Origin: DATAVB01 sp040414495
GTDB taxonomy: Bacteria; Actinomycetota; Actinomycetes; Mycobacteriales; QHCD01
NCBI GenBank assembly: GCA_040414495.1
Contig: JBEDUI010000060.1
Span: 1 to 64,000 of the forward strand
Reading direction: 5' to 3'
Length of the DNA: 64,000 bases
Shown here: in pieces, positions 12,170 through 22,650 of the stretch
Numbering within the stretch: position 1 is the stretch's first letter
Layout of the letters: every line of letters starts with the position of its first letter
Program-made: the position numbers and the translations under genes
The notes under the pieces: generated by a model
Seen by the model: the letters and a program-made list of their open reading frames with translations, nothing else
Database searches by the model: none
Told to the model about the DNA's origin: nothing

Positions 12170-12199
12170 TTGACCACGGGCCTTGACGTCGCGTAACCT
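12170..12199 (+). promoter_or_regulatory. Putative promoter of the rpsL-rpsG-fusA-tuf operon
   Basis: TTGACC (12170-12175) and TAACCT (12194-12199) are 18 bp apart, a near-consensus housekeeping promoter. The 342-bp gap 12056-12397 holds no gene. Transcription from about 12206 would leave a leader of about 190 nt before rpsL. A second TTGACG at 12183 is too close to any -10 box to be used. Confidence 0.65.
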
Positions 12200-12397
12200 A
12201 TTCACTCGTGCTCGGGGAGACCCGAGCCAATGCGCATGCGGCTCACGCCGTTCGTGTGAGTCCGCTGGTCCACACCCGCTCGATCAACCGGCGCGGTGAA
12301 GCGTGGACCGGGCGACACGCCCGACCGCGGGGGTCGGGAGCGGGCAGCGCGACAGCGGTACCACCAGTACGAGTCGGATAGGGAGACGCGAGGCTTC

Positions 12398-12771
<374 letters not shown>

Positions 12772-12772
<1 letters not shown>

Positions 12773-13242
12773 TGCCCCGCAAGGGTCCCGCGCCACGGCG
12801 CGCTGTTGTCATTGATCCGGTCTACGGCTCCCCGCTGGTGACCAGCCTGATCAACAAGGTGCTGCTGTCGGGCAAGCGCTCGGTCGCCGAGCGGATCGTG
12901 TACGGCGCCCTGGAGGGCGCGCGTGACAAGACCGGCACCGACCCGGTGGTCACGCTGAAGCGTGCACTGGACAACGTCAAGCCCGCCATTGAGGTGAAGA
13001 GCCGCCGCGTCGGTGGCGCCACCTACCAGGTTCCGGTGGAGGTCCGCCCGCAGCGCAGCACGACGCTGGCGCTGCGCTGGATCATCCAGTACAGCAGGGC
13101 CCGCCGGGAGAAGACGATGACCGAGCGGCTGATGAACGAGCTGCTCGACGCATCGAACGGCCTCGGTGCCAGCGTCAAGCGACGCGAGGACACGCACAAG
13201 ATGGCCGAATCGAACAAGGCTTTCGCGCACTACCGCTGGTAG
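12772..13242 (+). CDS. rpsG: 30S ribosomal protein S7
   Basis: This 156-residue protein nucleates assembly of the 30S head by binding 16S rRNA. It starts MPRKGPAPRR and carries the S7 signature (DPVYGSPLVTSLINKVLLSGKRS) and the C-terminal KREDTHKMAESNKAFAHYRW end. Its ATG overlaps the rpsL stop by one base, indicating translational coupling. fusA begins 35 bp downstream. Confidence 0.97.
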
Positions 13243-13277
13243 TACGCAGCAACGACGAGACGCGAGAGAAGAGAGCA

Positions 13278-15374
13278 GTGGCCAAGGACGCCGAACTCGC
13301 CAGGACCCGCAACATCGGGATCATGGCGCATATCGACGCGGGCAAAACCACGACGACCGAGCGGATCCTGTTCTACACCGGTATCAACTACAAGATCGGT
13401 GAGGTCCACGATGGCGCGGCCACCATGGACTGGATGGAGCAGGAGCAGGAGCGGGGTATCACGATTACCTCGGCTGCGACCAAGGCCGAGTGGAAGAACC
13501 ACATCATCCAGATCATCGACACCCCAGGACACGTTGACTTCACCGTTGAGGTGGAGCGTTCGCTGCGTGTCCTCGACGGCGCCATCGCCGTCTACGACGG
13601 TGTCGCTGGTGTCGAGCCCCAGACCGAAAACGTCTGGCGGCAGGCTGACAAGTACCACGTGCCGCGGATGTGCTTCGTCAACAAGCTTGACCGCACCGGT
13701 GCGAACTTCTTCCGTTGCGTCGACATGATGGTTGAACGGCTGGGCGCGACCCCGCTGGTGCTGCAGATCCCGATCGGTCTGGAAGGCGACCACATCGGTG
13801 TCGTCGACCTGATCGGTCAGCGGGCGCTCACCTGGCGTGGCGAGACCCAGAAGGGCGAGGACTACGCGATCGAGGAGATCCCGGCCGACCTTGCCGACCA
13901 GGCCGCTGAGTACCGCGAGAAGCTGCTCGAGACCCTGGCCGAGAACGACGACTCCGTGATGGAGGCGTACCTCGGCGGCGAGGAGCTGTCGATCGAGGCG
14001 ATCAAGGCCGGTATCCGGCGCGCCACGATCGCCGGCAACGTGAACCCGGTCGTCTGTGGCTCGGCCTTCAAGAACAAGGGCGTACAGCCGCTGCTCGACG
14101 CGGTCATCGACTACCTGCCGAGCCCGCTGGACGTCGGTGCCGTGCACGGCACGATGACCGACGGCGAGACCCCGGCCGAGCGCATGCCGAGCGAGGACCA
14201 GCCGTACTCCGCCCTGGCGTTCAAGATCCAGACCGACCCGCACCTGGGCAAGCTCACCTTTGTCCGCATCTACTCGGGCAAGGTCGAGACCGGCGCGCAG
14301 GTGCTGAACTCGACCAAGGACCGCAAGGAGCGGATCGGCAAGATCTACCAGATGCACGCCAACAAGCGCGAAGAGCGCGCGGGGGCGGGCGCCGGCGAGA
14401 TCATCGCCGTGGCCGGTCTGAAGCAGACCACCACCGGCGACACGCTGTCCGATTCGAACAACCCGGTCATCCTCGAGTCGATGGTCTTCCCCGAGCCGGT
14501 CATTGACGTGGCTATCGAGCCCAAGACCAAGGCCGACCAGGAGAAGCTCGGCACGGCCATCCAGAAGCTGGCTGAAGAGGACCCGACCTTCCGGGTGCAC
14601 AACGACGAGGAGACCGGTCAGACGGTCATCTCGGGTATGGGCGAGCTGCACCTCGAGGTGCTGGTCGACCGGATGAAGCGTGAGTTCAAGGTTGAGGCGA
14701 ACGTCGGTAAGCCGCAGGTTGCCTACCGCGAGACCATCCGCAAGACGGTCGAGAAGGTCGAATACCTGCACAAGAAGCAGACCGGTGGTTCGGGTCAGTT
14801 CGCCAAGGTGTTGGTGAACATCGAGCCGATTCCGCTGACCGCGGACAGCCCGACGTACGAGTTCGACAACAAGGTCACTGGTGGCCGGATCCCCAAGGAG
14901 TACATCCCCTCGGTGGATCAGGGTGCCCAGGAGGCGCTGCAGACCGGGCCACTGGCCGGTTATCCCCTCGTGGGCGTCAAGCTGGTCCTGGTCGACGGTG
15001 CCTATCACGAGGTCGACTCCTCGGAAATGGCATTCAAGACCGCCGGTCTCATGGTGGCGCGCGAGGCGGCCCGGCGGGCCGACCCGGCGATCCTCGAGCC
15101 GTTGATGGCCGTTGAGGTCACCACGCCCGAGGACAACATGGGTGACGTCATCGGTGACCTCAACTCCCGCCGTGGCCAGATCCAGGCCATGGAGGAGCGC
15201 GGCGGTGCGCGTCTGGTCAAGGCGTTGGTGCCGTTGTCGGAGATGTTCGGCTACGTCGGCGACCTGCGGTCCAAGACCCAGGGGCGGGCGAGCTACTCCA
15301 TGCAGTTCGACTCCTACGCGGAGGTTCCCAGCAGCGTCGCGAAGGAGATCATCGCGAAGGCGACAGGAGAGTGA
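13278..15374 (+). CDS. fusA: Elongation factor G
   Basis: This is the 698-residue translocation GTPase. The G domain has AHIDAGKTTTTERIL (G1, about residues 19-33), DTPGHVDF (G3) and NKLDRTG (G4). Domains II to V follow, ending in PLSEMFGYVGDLRSKTQGRASYSMQF. The start is GTG at 13278, with GAGAGAAGAGAG just upstream. It lies 35 bp after rpsG and 128 bp before tuf in the classical str-operon order. No residues suggest a specialised fusidic-acid-resistant paralogue. Confidence 0.97.
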   Translation: MAKDAELARTRNIGIMAHIDAGKTTTTERILFYTGINYKIGEVHDGAATMDWMEQEQERGITITSAATKAEWKNHIIQIIDTPGHVDFTVEVERSLRVLDGAIAVYDGVAGVEPQTENVWRQADKYHVPRMCFVNKLDRTGANFFRCVDMMVERLGATPLVLQIPIGLEGDHIGVVDLIGQRALTWRGETQKGEDYAIEEIPADLADQAAEYREKLLETLAENDDSVMEAYLGGEELSIEAIKAGIRRATIAGNVNPVVCGSAFKNKGVQPLLDAVIDYLPSPLDVGAVHGTMTDGETPAERMPSEDQPYSALAFKIQTDPHLGKLTFVRIYSGKVETGAQVLNSTKDRKERIGKIYQMHANKREERAGAGAGEIIAVAGLKQTTTGDTLSDSNNPVILESMVFPEPVIDVAIEPKTKADQEKLGTAIQKLAEEDPTFRVHNDEETGQTVISGMGELHLEVLVDRMKREFKVEANVGKPQVAYRETIRKTVEKVEYLHKKQTGGSGQFAKVLVNIEPIPLTADSPTYEFDNKVTGGRIPKEYIPSVDQGAQEALQTGPLAGYPLVGVKLVLVDGAYHEVDSSEMAFKTAGLMVAREAARRADPAILEPLMAVEVTTPEDNMGDVIGDLNSRRGQIQAMEERGGARLVKALVPLSEMFGYVGDLRSKTQGRASYSMQFDSYAEVPSSVAKEIIAKATGE

Positions 15375-15502
15375 GCATCGCAGCGGAGCTCTCCTGGAGC
15401 CGAGTAATCGGAATCGCGAAGGCGACGGGCGAGTAGTCCACAGCCTTTAAGTGTTCGAAAGCCCGTACAGCATTCAGAAATAACATCCGGTAGGAGGATC
15501 CA

Positions 15503-16696
<1,194 letters not shown>

Positions 16697-16709
16697 CGAT
16701 ATCGAGATT

Positions 16710-16746
16710 GGGGCGGCGGCCTCCACACCAGGCCGCCGCCCCGTTT
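16710..16746 (+). terminator. Intrinsic terminator after tuf
   Basis: A 13-bp perfect GC-rich stem (16710-16722 with 16730-16742) with a 7-nt loop, followed by GTTTC. It implies that rpsJ at 16806 has its own promoter in the roughly 60 bp between; no convincing -35/-10 pair is visible there. Confidence 0.85.
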
Positions 16747-16805
16747 CATGGACAAGCACCCGGTTCCATACCGATTCATTCGGGCCAGCGACAGCGAGGA
16801 TGACC

Positions 16806-17111
16806 ATGGCGGGACAGAAGATCCGCATTCGACTCAAGGCGTATGACCATGAGGCGATCGACGCGTCGGCGCGCAAAATCGTCGACACGGTGACGCGTAC
16901 CGGCGCCCGGGTCGTTGGCCCGGTGCCGCTGCCCACCGAGAAGAACGTCTACTGCGTCATCCGCTCGCCAATGAAGTACAAGGACAGCCGCGAGCACTTC
17001 GAGATGCGCACGCACAAGCGGCTCATCGACATTCTCGACCCGACGCCGAAGACGGTTGACGCGCTCATGCGTATCGACCTGCCGGCCAGCGTCGACGTGA
17101 ACATCCAGTAG
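16806..17111 (+). CDS. rpsJ: 30S ribosomal protein S10
   Basis: This 101-residue protein heads the S10 operon and also forms the NusB-NusE antitermination complex in bacteria generally. It carries the family core KIRIRLKAYDHEAIDASA and TEKNVYCVIRSPMKYKDSREHFEMRTHKRLIDI. The ATG at 16806 (MAGQKIRI) is preferred over the in-frame ATG at 16800 because CGAGGA then lies at normal distance and the product matches the family N-terminus. The gene starts 60 bp after the tuf terminator. Confidence 0.96.
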   Translation: MAGQKIRIRLKAYDHEAIDASARKIVDTVTRTGARVVGPVPLPTEKNVYCVIRSPMKYKDSREHFEMRTHKRLIDILDPTPKTVDALMRIDLPASVDVNIQ

Positions 17112-17151
17112 TTGACCGTCGGCGTAGCGCGAAGAATTGGACTTTCCAGCG

Positions 17152-17814
17152 ATGTCACGAGAGATCAAGGGCGTTCTGGGCGAGAAGCTCGGCATGACGC
17201 AGGTCTTTGACGAGAACAACCGGATCGTTCCGGTGACCGTCGTCAAGACCGGGCCGTGTGTCGTGACCCAGGTCCGGACGCCCGACAAAGACGGCTACTC
17301 GGCCGTGCAGTTGGCTTACGGTGCGATCGACCCGCGCAAGGTCACCAAGCCGGTGGCCGGGCACTACGAGAAGGCCGGGGTCACCCCGCGCCGGCACCTG
17401 GTCGAGCTGCGTACCGAGCACGCCAGCACGTACGAGCTGGGCCAGGAGGTTGGCGCCGACACGTTCGAGCCGGGCACCCCGGTCGACGTCATCGGCACCA
17501 GCAAGGGCAAAGGCACCGCCGGTGTCATGAAGCGGCACGGCTTCCACGGTCTGCCCGCCTCGCACGGCGCGCACCGGGTCCACCGGGCGCCGGGCTCGAT
17601 CGGCGGCTGCGCGACCCCGGGCCGCGTCTTCAAGGGCGTGCGGATGGCCGGCCGGATGGGTCACGAGCGCACCACGGTCCTCAACCTGACCGTGCAGAAG
17701 GTCGACGCCGAGCAGGGTCTGCTGCTGATCAAGGGCGCGATCCCCGGCCCCGACGGCGGCATCGTCATGGTCCGTACCGCACTGACCAGCGGCGTGAAGG
17801 GTGATGCTCAGTGA
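17152..17814 (+). CDS. rplC: 50S ribosomal protein L3
   Basis: This 220-residue protein binds 23S rRNA near the peptidyl-transferase centre and is an early assembly protein. It has the N-terminal KGVLGEKLGMTQVFDENN and the L3 signature with the long tip loop (GVMKRHGFHGLPASHGAHRVHRAPGSIG). ATG at 17152 gives the expected MSREIKG; an in-frame TTG at 17137 would add five residues. The Shine-Dalgarno sequence is weak for both. The TGA stop overlaps the rplD GTG. Confidence 0.95.
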   Translation: MSREIKGVLGEKLGMTQVFDENNRIVPVTVVKTGPCVVTQVRTPDKDGYSAVQLAYGAIDPRKVTKPVAGHYEKAGVTPRRHLVELRTEHASTYELGQEVGADTFEPGTPVDVIGTSKGKGTAGVMKRHGFHGLPASHGAHRVHRAPGSIGGCATPGRVFKGVRMAGRMGHERTTVLNLTVQKVDAEQGLLLIKGAIPGPDGGIVMVRTALTSGVKGDAQ

Positions 17815-18491
17815 GCGCGCAGGCGACCGAACCGCAGACCCGCACCGTCGACGTACACACGCCGGCCGGGGCGACCGACGGGACCGTCGAGCTGCCGGCC
17901 GACGTATTCGACGTGCAGGCCAACGTGGCGTTGATGCACCAGGTCGTGGTAGCCCAGCAGGCCGCCGCGCGGCAGGGCACGCACGCCGCCAAGACCCGCG
18001 GTGACGTCTCCGGTGGCGGCGCCAAGCCGTACCGGCAGAAGGGCACCGGCCGCGCCCGTCAGGGTTCGACCCGGGCGCCGCAGTTCACCGGCGGTGGCAT
18101 CGTGCACGGCCCGGTGCCGCGCAAGTACGACCAGCGGACGCCCAAGAAGATGAAGGTCGCCGCGCTGCGTGGCGCCCTCTCGGACCGGGCCCGCGGCGGC
18201 AAGGTGCACGTGATCAGCGCCGTGGCCGACGGGGACGCCCCCTCGACCAAGCAGGCCGTGGCCGCGCTGGCCAGCGTCGCCTCGTCCAAGCACGTGCTGG
18301 TCGTGGCCGAGCGCTCGGACGAACTGTCGTGGAAGAGCCTGCGCAACGTGCCGAGCGTGCACCTGATCGACCCGGGTCAGCTCAACACCTACGACGTGCT
18401 CGTCAGCGACGACGTGGTCTTCACCAAGGCGGCACTGGAGAGCTTCCTGGCCGGTGGCTCGCGCCGTACCGAAGAGGAGACGCAGAAGTGA
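17811..18491 (+). CDS. rplD: 50S ribosomal protein L4
   Basis: This 226-residue protein binds 23S rRNA and lines part of the exit tunnel. It has the extended tunnel loop KTRGDVSGGGAKPYRQKGTGRARQGSTRAPQF (about residues 62-93) and the C-terminal domain ending in DVVFTKAALESFLAG. The start is GTG at 17811, sharing GTGA with the rplC stop. It ends in a short acidic tail (RRTEEETQK) and overlaps rplW by 4 bases. In enterobacteria L4 represses this operon; no equivalent leader is seen here. Confidence 0.96.
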   Translation: MSAQATEPQTRTVDVHTPAGATDGTVELPADVFDVQANVALMHQVVVAQQAAARQGTHAAKTRGDVSGGGAKPYRQKGTGRARQGSTRAPQFTGGGIVHGPVPRKYDQRTPKKMKVAALRGALSDRARGGKVHVISAVADGDAPSTKQAVAALASVASSKHVLVVAERSDELSWKSLRNVPSVHLIDPGQLNTYDVLVSDDVVFTKAALESFLAGGSRRTEEETQK

Positions 18492-18784
18492 ACAGCGACC
18501 CGCGTGACATCTTGCTGGCTCCGGTGATCTCGGAGAAGAGCTACAGCCTGCTGGACGAGAACAAGTACACGTTCATCGTGCGGCCGGACGCCAACAAGAC
18601 GCAGATCAAGATCGCCGTGCAGCAGGCGTTCGGCGTCACCGTCACCGACGTGAACACGCTCAACCGCCCGGGCAAGCGCAAGCGGACCCGGTACGGCTAC
18701 GGCAAGCGCAAGGACACCAAGCGTGCGGTGGTCAGCGTGGTGCCGGGCGAGCGCATCGAGATCTTCGGCGGCCCGGTCGGCTGA
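18488..18784 (+). CDS. rplW: 50S ribosomal protein L23
   Basis: This 98-residue protein sits at the tunnel exit and is a docking site for trigger factor, SRP and the Sec translocon. It contains APVISEKSYSLLDENKYTFIV and the tip GKRKRTRYGYGKRKDTKRAVVSV. GTG at 18488 shares GTGA with the rplD stop, giving a coupled start. Longer upstream frames are not used. Confidence 0.95.
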   Translation: MNSDPRDILLAPVISEKSYSLLDENKYTFIVRPDANKTQIKIAVQQAFGVTVTDVNTLNRPGKRKRTRYGYGKRKDTKRAVVSVVPGERIEIFGGPVG

Positions 18785-18813
18785 CCGGATAGAGACTGAC
18801 AGGACTGAGGGAC

Positions 18814-19647
18814 ATGGGCATCCGCAAGTACAAGCCGACGACGCCGGGACGTCGCGGCTCGTCGGTCTCCGACTTCGTCGAGGTCACCCGCGACGAGCCG
18901 GAGAAGTCGCTGGTGCGACCGCTGCACTCCAAGGGCGGGCGCAACGTGCACGGTCGGGTCACCGCCCGGCACCAGGGCGGCGGTCACAAGCGGGCCTACC
19001 GGCTCATCGACTTCCGGCGCGCGGACAAGGACGGTGTGCCGGCGAAGGTCGCGCACATCGAGTACGACCCGAACCGCACCGCCCGTATCGCGTTGCTGCA
19101 CTACCGGGACGGCGAGAAGCGCTACATCCTCGCCCCGACCCGGCTGCGGCAGGGTGACACGGTCGAGGCCGGTGCGCGCGCCGACATCAAGCCGGGCAAC
19201 AACCTGCCGTTGCGCAACATCCCGACCGGCACCGTGGTGCACGCCATCGAGCTGCGGCCCGGCGGCGGCGCCAAGATCGCCCGGTCGGCCGGTTCCAGCG
19301 TGCAGCTGGTCGCCAAGGACGGGCCGTACGCGCAGCTGCGGATGCCCTCCGGCGAAATCCGCAACGTCGATGTCCGCTGCCGCGCGACCGTCGGCGAGGT
19401 CGGCAACTCCGAGCAGTCCAACATCAACTGGGGTAAGGCCGGCCGGATGCGGTGGAAGGGCAAGCGCCCGTCCGTCCGTGGTGTGGCGATGAACCCGGTC
19501 GACCACCCGCACGGTGGTGGTGAGGGCAAGACCTCCGGTGGTCGGCACCCGGTCAACCCGAAGGGCAAGCCGGAGGGCCGTACCCGCCGGCGCAAGCCGA
19601 GTGATCAGCTGATTGTGCGGCGTCGCCGTACCGGCAAGAAGCGCTAA
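18814..19647 (+). CDS. rplB: 50S ribosomal protein L2
   Basis: This 277-residue protein is required for subunit association and peptidyl-transferase activity. It has the N-terminal MGIRKYKPTTPGRRGSSVSDF, the RNA-binding OB fold, and the highly conserved GVAMNPVDHPHGGGEGK with the functional His at about residue 229. It lies 29 bp after rplW and 11 bp before rpsS. The length is normal for the family. Confidence 0.97.
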   Translation: MGIRKYKPTTPGRRGSSVSDFVEVTRDEPEKSLVRPLHSKGGRNVHGRVTARHQGGGHKRAYRLIDFRRADKDGVPAKVAHIEYDPNRTARIALLHYRDGEKRYILAPTRLRQGDTVEAGARADIKPGNNLPLRNIPTGTVVHAIELRPGGGAKIARSAGSSVQLVAKDGPYAQLRMPSGEIRNVDVRCRATVGEVGNSEQSNINWGKAGRMRWKGKRPSVRGVAMNPVDHPHGGGEGKTSGGRHPVNPKGKPEGRTRRRKPSDQLIVRRRRTGKKR

Positions 19648-19658
19648 AGGGGTAAGAG

Positions 19659-19940
19659 ATGCCGCGCAGCTTGAAGAAAGGCCCGTTCGTCGACGACCAC
19701 CTGCTGTCCAAGGTGGACGCCCAGAACGAGAAGGGCACCAAGAACGTCATCAGGACCTGGTCCCGCCGCTCGACGATCATCCCCGACATGCTCGGGCACA
19801 CGATCGCCGTGCACGACGGCCGCAAGCACGTCCCGGTGTTCGTCACCGAGGCGATGGTCGGGCACAAGCTCGGCGAGTTCGCGCCCACGCGTACGTTCCG
19901 CGGACACATCAAGGACGACCGGCGTTCGCGCCGGGGCTGA
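19659..19940 (+). CDS. rpsS: 30S ribosomal protein S19
   Basis: This 93-residue 30S head protein binds with S13 at the subunit interface. It begins MPRSLKKGPFVDDHLL and carries the S19 signature TIAVHDGRKHVPVFVTEAMVGHKLGEFAPTRTF. A good site (AGGGGTAAGAG) precedes ATG 19659. It ends with the basic GHIKDDRRSRRG tail typical of actinobacteria. Confidence 0.96.
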   Translation: MPRSLKKGPFVDDHLLSKVDAQNEKGTKNVIRTWSRRSTIIPDMLGHTIAVHDGRKHVPVFVTEAMVGHKLGEFAPTRTFRGHIKDDRRSRRG

Positions 19941-19992
19941 GCACCACTCGGCCGAGATAGAGCTGACGAAAAGACTCTGAGGAGATAAGCCA

Positions 19993-20430
19993 ATGGCTGC
20001 AGGGGCGAGTGACGCGCAGGTCAGCGACCTGCCGCGCGCCCGGGCGCGCGCGACGTACGTCCGGATGTCGCCGATGAAGGTGCGCCGCGTCGTCGACCTG
20101 ATTCGGGGTCTGCCGGCGGAGGAGGCGCTGGCCGTGCTGCGGTTCGCGCCGCAGGCCGCCAGTGAGCCGGTCGCCAAGCTGGTGGCCAGCGCGGTGGCCA
20201 ACGCCGAGCACAACCTCGGCCAGGACCCGGCCTCGTTGATCGTCAGCACCGCTTACGTCGACGAGGGCCCGACCGCCAAGCGACTGCGGCCGCGGGCGCA
20301 GGGCCGGGCCAACCGGATCAACAAGCGCACCAGCCACATCACGGTGGAGCTGGAGAGCCTCATCGTTCCGGACGCGCCCCGTCGCCGCCGGCCGCAGGCG
20401 CGCAAGTCCACGAATGCGAGAGGGGCCTAG
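19993..20430 (+). CDS. rplV: 50S ribosomal protein L22
   Basis: This 145-residue tunnel-constriction protein is a site of macrolide-resistance mutations in other bacteria. It has RATYVRMSPMKVRRVVDLIRG near the N-terminus and the beta-hairpin region RLRPRAQGRANRINKRTSHITV (about residues 96-117). An N-terminal extension of about 18 residues and a basic C-terminal tail (RRRRPQARKSTNARGA) are typical of the phylum. It lies 2 bp before rpsC. Confidence 0.95.
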   Translation: MAAGASDAQVSDLPRARARATYVRMSPMKVRRVVDLIRGLPAEEALAVLRFAPQAASEPVAKLVASAVANAEHNLGQDPASLIVSTAYVDEGPTAKRLRPRAQGRANRINKRTSHITVELESLIVPDAPRRRRPQARKSTNARGA

Positions 20431-20432
20431 TA

Positions 20433-21266
20433 ATGGGTCAGAAAGTCAACCCGCACGGGTACCGGCTCGGCATCACCACCGACTGGAAGTCGCGCTGGTA
20501 CGCGGACAAGCTCTATTCGGACTACGTCAAGGAAGACGTAGCGATCCGGCGGATGATGAGCCGGGGCATGGAGCGCGCCGGTATCTCCAAGGTGGATATC
20601 GAGCGCACCCGTGACCGGGTCCGGGTCGACATCCACACCGCCCGTCCGGGCATCGTCATCGGTCGCCGTGGCGCCGAGGCGGACCGGATCCGCGGCGAGC
20701 TTGAGAAGCTCACCGCCAAGCAGGTGCAGCTGAACATCCTCGAGGTGAAGAACCCCGAGGCCGACGCGCAGCTGGTCGCTCAGGGCGTGGCCGAGCAGCT
20801 CTCCAGCCGGGTCAACTTCCGTCGCGCCATGCGTAAGGCCATGCAGTCCGCTCTGAAGAGCCCGGGCGTACGTGGTGTCCGGGTGCAGTGCGGCGGTCGT
20901 CTCAACGGCGCGGAAATGTCGCGGTCGGAGTTCTACCGCGAGGGTCGGGTTCCGCTGCACACGTTGCGCGCAAACGTCGACTACGGGTTCTACGAGGCCC
21001 GCACGACCTTCGGCCGGATTGGCGTGAAGGTCTGGATCTACAAGGGTGACGCCGTCACGCTGACCGCCGACCGCGACGCCGAGCAGGCGCTGCGGGCCCA
21101 GCAGCAGCGGCAGCGGCAGAGCCGGGGTCGTCGGTCCGGCTCCTCGGGCACCACGGCTGGCGGTACCGACGCCGGTCGGGCAGCGGCCAACGAGGCCCGG
21201 CGGTCGGCTGCGACCGCGACCGCGACGGCTGAGCAGGCGCCGAGTGCGCAGAGTACGGAGGGCTGA
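20433..21266 (+). CDS. rpsC: 30S ribosomal protein S3
   Basis: This 277-residue 30S protein lies at the mRNA entry site. It starts MGQKVNPHGYRLGITTDWKSRWYADK. The KH domain with GIVIGRRGAEADRIR is at about residues 70-84, and the C-terminal domain with TTFGRIGVKVWIYKGD follows. A low-complexity tail of about 60 residues, rich in Ala, Gln, Arg and Ser, extends past the conserved body (about residues 217-277); such tails are common but variable in actinobacteria. rplP starts 3 bp later. Confidence 0.96.
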   Translation: MGQKVNPHGYRLGITTDWKSRWYADKLYSDYVKEDVAIRRMMSRGMERAGISKVDIERTRDRVRVDIHTARPGIVIGRRGAEADRIRGELEKLTAKQVQLNILEVKNPEADAQLVAQGVAEQLSSRVNFRRAMRKAMQSALKSPGVRGVRVQCGGRLNGAEMSRSEFYREGRVPLHTLRANVDYGFYEARTTFGRIGVKVWIYKGDAVTLTADRDAEQALRAQQQRQRQSRGRRSGSSGTTAGGTDAGRAAANEARRSAATATATAEQAPSAQSTEG

Positions 21267-21269
21267 GGC

Positions 21270-21689
21270 GTGCTGATTCCGCGCAGGGTCAAGCACCGTA
21301 AGCAGCACCACCCGCACCGGGGTGGCGCGGCCAAGGGTGGTACCCGGGTGACCTTCGGTGAGTACGGCATCCAGGCGCTCGAGCCGGCCTACGTCACCAA
21401 CCGGCAGATCGAGTCCGCTCGTATCGCCATGACCCGGCACATCCGTCGTGGCGGCAAGGTCTGGATCAACGTTTACCCGGACCGGCCGATCACCAAGAAG
21501 CCGGCGGAAACCCGGATGGGTTCCGGTAAGGGTTCGCCGGAGTGGTGGGTGACCAACGTCAAGCCGGGCCGGATTCTCTTCGAGTTGTCCGGTGTGAGCG
21601 AGGACGTGGCCCGCGAGGCCATGCGCCGCGCGATCCACAAGCTCCCGATGAAGGCGAAGTTCGTGCGGCGCGAGGGGAGTGAGGCGTGA
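21270..21689 (+). CDS. rplP: 50S ribosomal protein L16
   Basis: This 139-residue protein helps position tRNA at the A site and is the binding area of evernimicin/avilamycin. It starts MLIPRRVKHRKQHHPHRGG (GTG at 21270) and has RIAMTRHIRRGGKVWINVYPDRPITKKPAETRMGSGKG. The TGA stop overlaps the rpmC start. Confidence 0.96.
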   Translation: MLIPRRVKHRKQHHPHRGGAAKGGTRVTFGEYGIQALEPAYVTNRQIESARIAMTRHIRRGGKVWINVYPDRPITKKPAETRMGSGKGSPEWWVTNVKPGRILFELSGVSEDVAREAMRRAIHKLPMKAKFVRREGSEA

Positions 21690-21937
21690 TGGCAGCAGGG
21701 ACCGCCCCGGGCGAGCTGCGCGGGCTGGGTGCCGAGGAGCTTGCCTCGCGGCTGAAGGAAGCCAAGGAGGAGCTGTTCAATCTCCGCTTCCAGGTGGCGA
21801 CCGGTCAGCTGGACAACAACCGGCGGCTGCAGGTCGTACGCCGGGACATCGCGCGGATTTACACGATCATGCGTGAGCGTGAGCTCGGGTTGTCGGTTGC
21901 CCCCGACGAGGGCGTGGCTAGTGAGGGTGTGGCATGA
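21689..21937 (+). CDS. rpmC: 50S ribosomal protein L29
   Basis: This protein of about 82 residues forms a helical hairpin at the tunnel exit next to L23. The family core LRGLGAEELASRLKEAKEELFNLRFQVATGQLDNNRRLQVVRRDIARIYTIMRERE is complete. ATG at 21689 is used here. An in-frame GTG at 21686, overlapping the rplP stop, would add one Met. The tail past RERE is acidic and longer than usual (about 17 residues). Confidence 0.93.
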   Translation: MAAGTAPGELRGLGAEELASRLKEAKEELFNLRFQVATGQLDNNRRLQVVRRDIARIYTIMRERELGLSVAPDEGVASEGVA

Positions 21938-22233
21938 GCACTGACGCAAGCACGGAGACCACTGCGGTGGAGCAGGCTAAAGGCCGGAGCTACCGCAAGG
22001 TCCGGACCGGGTACGTCGTCAGCGACAAGATGGACAAGACCGTTGTCGTCGAGGTCGAGGACCGCGTCAAGCACGCGCTCTACGGCAAGATTCAGCGCCG
22101 CACCAGCAAGCTCAAGGCGCATGACGAGCAGAACTCCGCCGGTGTCGGCGACCGGGTGCTGCTCATGGAGACCCGTCCGACGTCGGCGACCAAGCGGTGG
22201 CGCGTCGTCGAGATCGTCGAGAAAGCCAAATAG
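21934..22233 (+). CDS. rpsQ: 30S ribosomal protein S17
   Basis: This 99-residue protein is an early assembly protein of the 30S body with an OB fold. It has RKVRTGYVVSDKMDKTVVVEVEDRVKHALYGK and HDEQNSAGVGDRVLLMETRPTSATKRWRVVEIVEKAK. ATG at 21934 shares ATGA with the rpmC stop. A 17-residue N-terminal extension precedes the core. Confidence 0.95.
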   Translation: MSTDASTETTAVEQAKGRSYRKVRTGYVVSDKMDKTVVVEVEDRVKHALYGKIQRRTSKLKAHDEQNSAGVGDRVLLMETRPTSATKRWRVVEIVEKAK

Positions 22234-22281
22234 TTCAGCACGCTCCGTGTTTACGGGGCTCGGCAAGAGGTTGGGGTTGAC

Positions 22282-22650
22282 GTGATCCAGCAGGAGTCGC
22301 GACTGCGTGTCGCCGACAACACCGGAGCCAAGGAAATCTTGTGCATCCGGGTGCTCGGTGGCTCCGGGCGGCGCTACGCCGGTATCGGCGACATCATCGT
22401 CGGCACCGTCAAAGACGCGCTGCCCGGCGCTGGTGTCAAACGCGGTGATGTGGTCAAGGCCGTCGTCGTGCGCACCGTCAAGGAGAAGCGCCGCCCCGAT
22501 GGTTCCTACATCCGGTTCGACGAGAACGCCGCGGTGCTCATCCGGGACGGTGGGGACCCGCGCGGAACGCGCATCTTCGGGCCGGTAGGCCGCGAGCTGC
22601 GCGACAAGAGGTTCATGCGGATCATCTCGCTGGCACCGGAGGTGCTCTAA
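22282..22650 (+). CDS. rplN: 50S ribosomal protein L14
   Basis: This 122-residue interface protein is the binding partner of the silencing factor RsfS in bacteria. The sequence MIQQESRLRVADNTGAKEILCIRVLGGS and the C-terminal FMRIISLAPEVL are canonical, with length standard for the family. The start is GTG at 22282. Its TAA is followed directly by the rplX ATG. Confidence 0.96.
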   Translation: MIQQESRLRVADNTGAKEILCIRVLGGSGRRYAGIGDIIVGTVKDALPGAGVKRGDVVKAVVVRTVKEKRRPDGSYIRFDENAAVLIRDGGDPRGTRIFGPVGRELRDKRFMRIISLAPEVL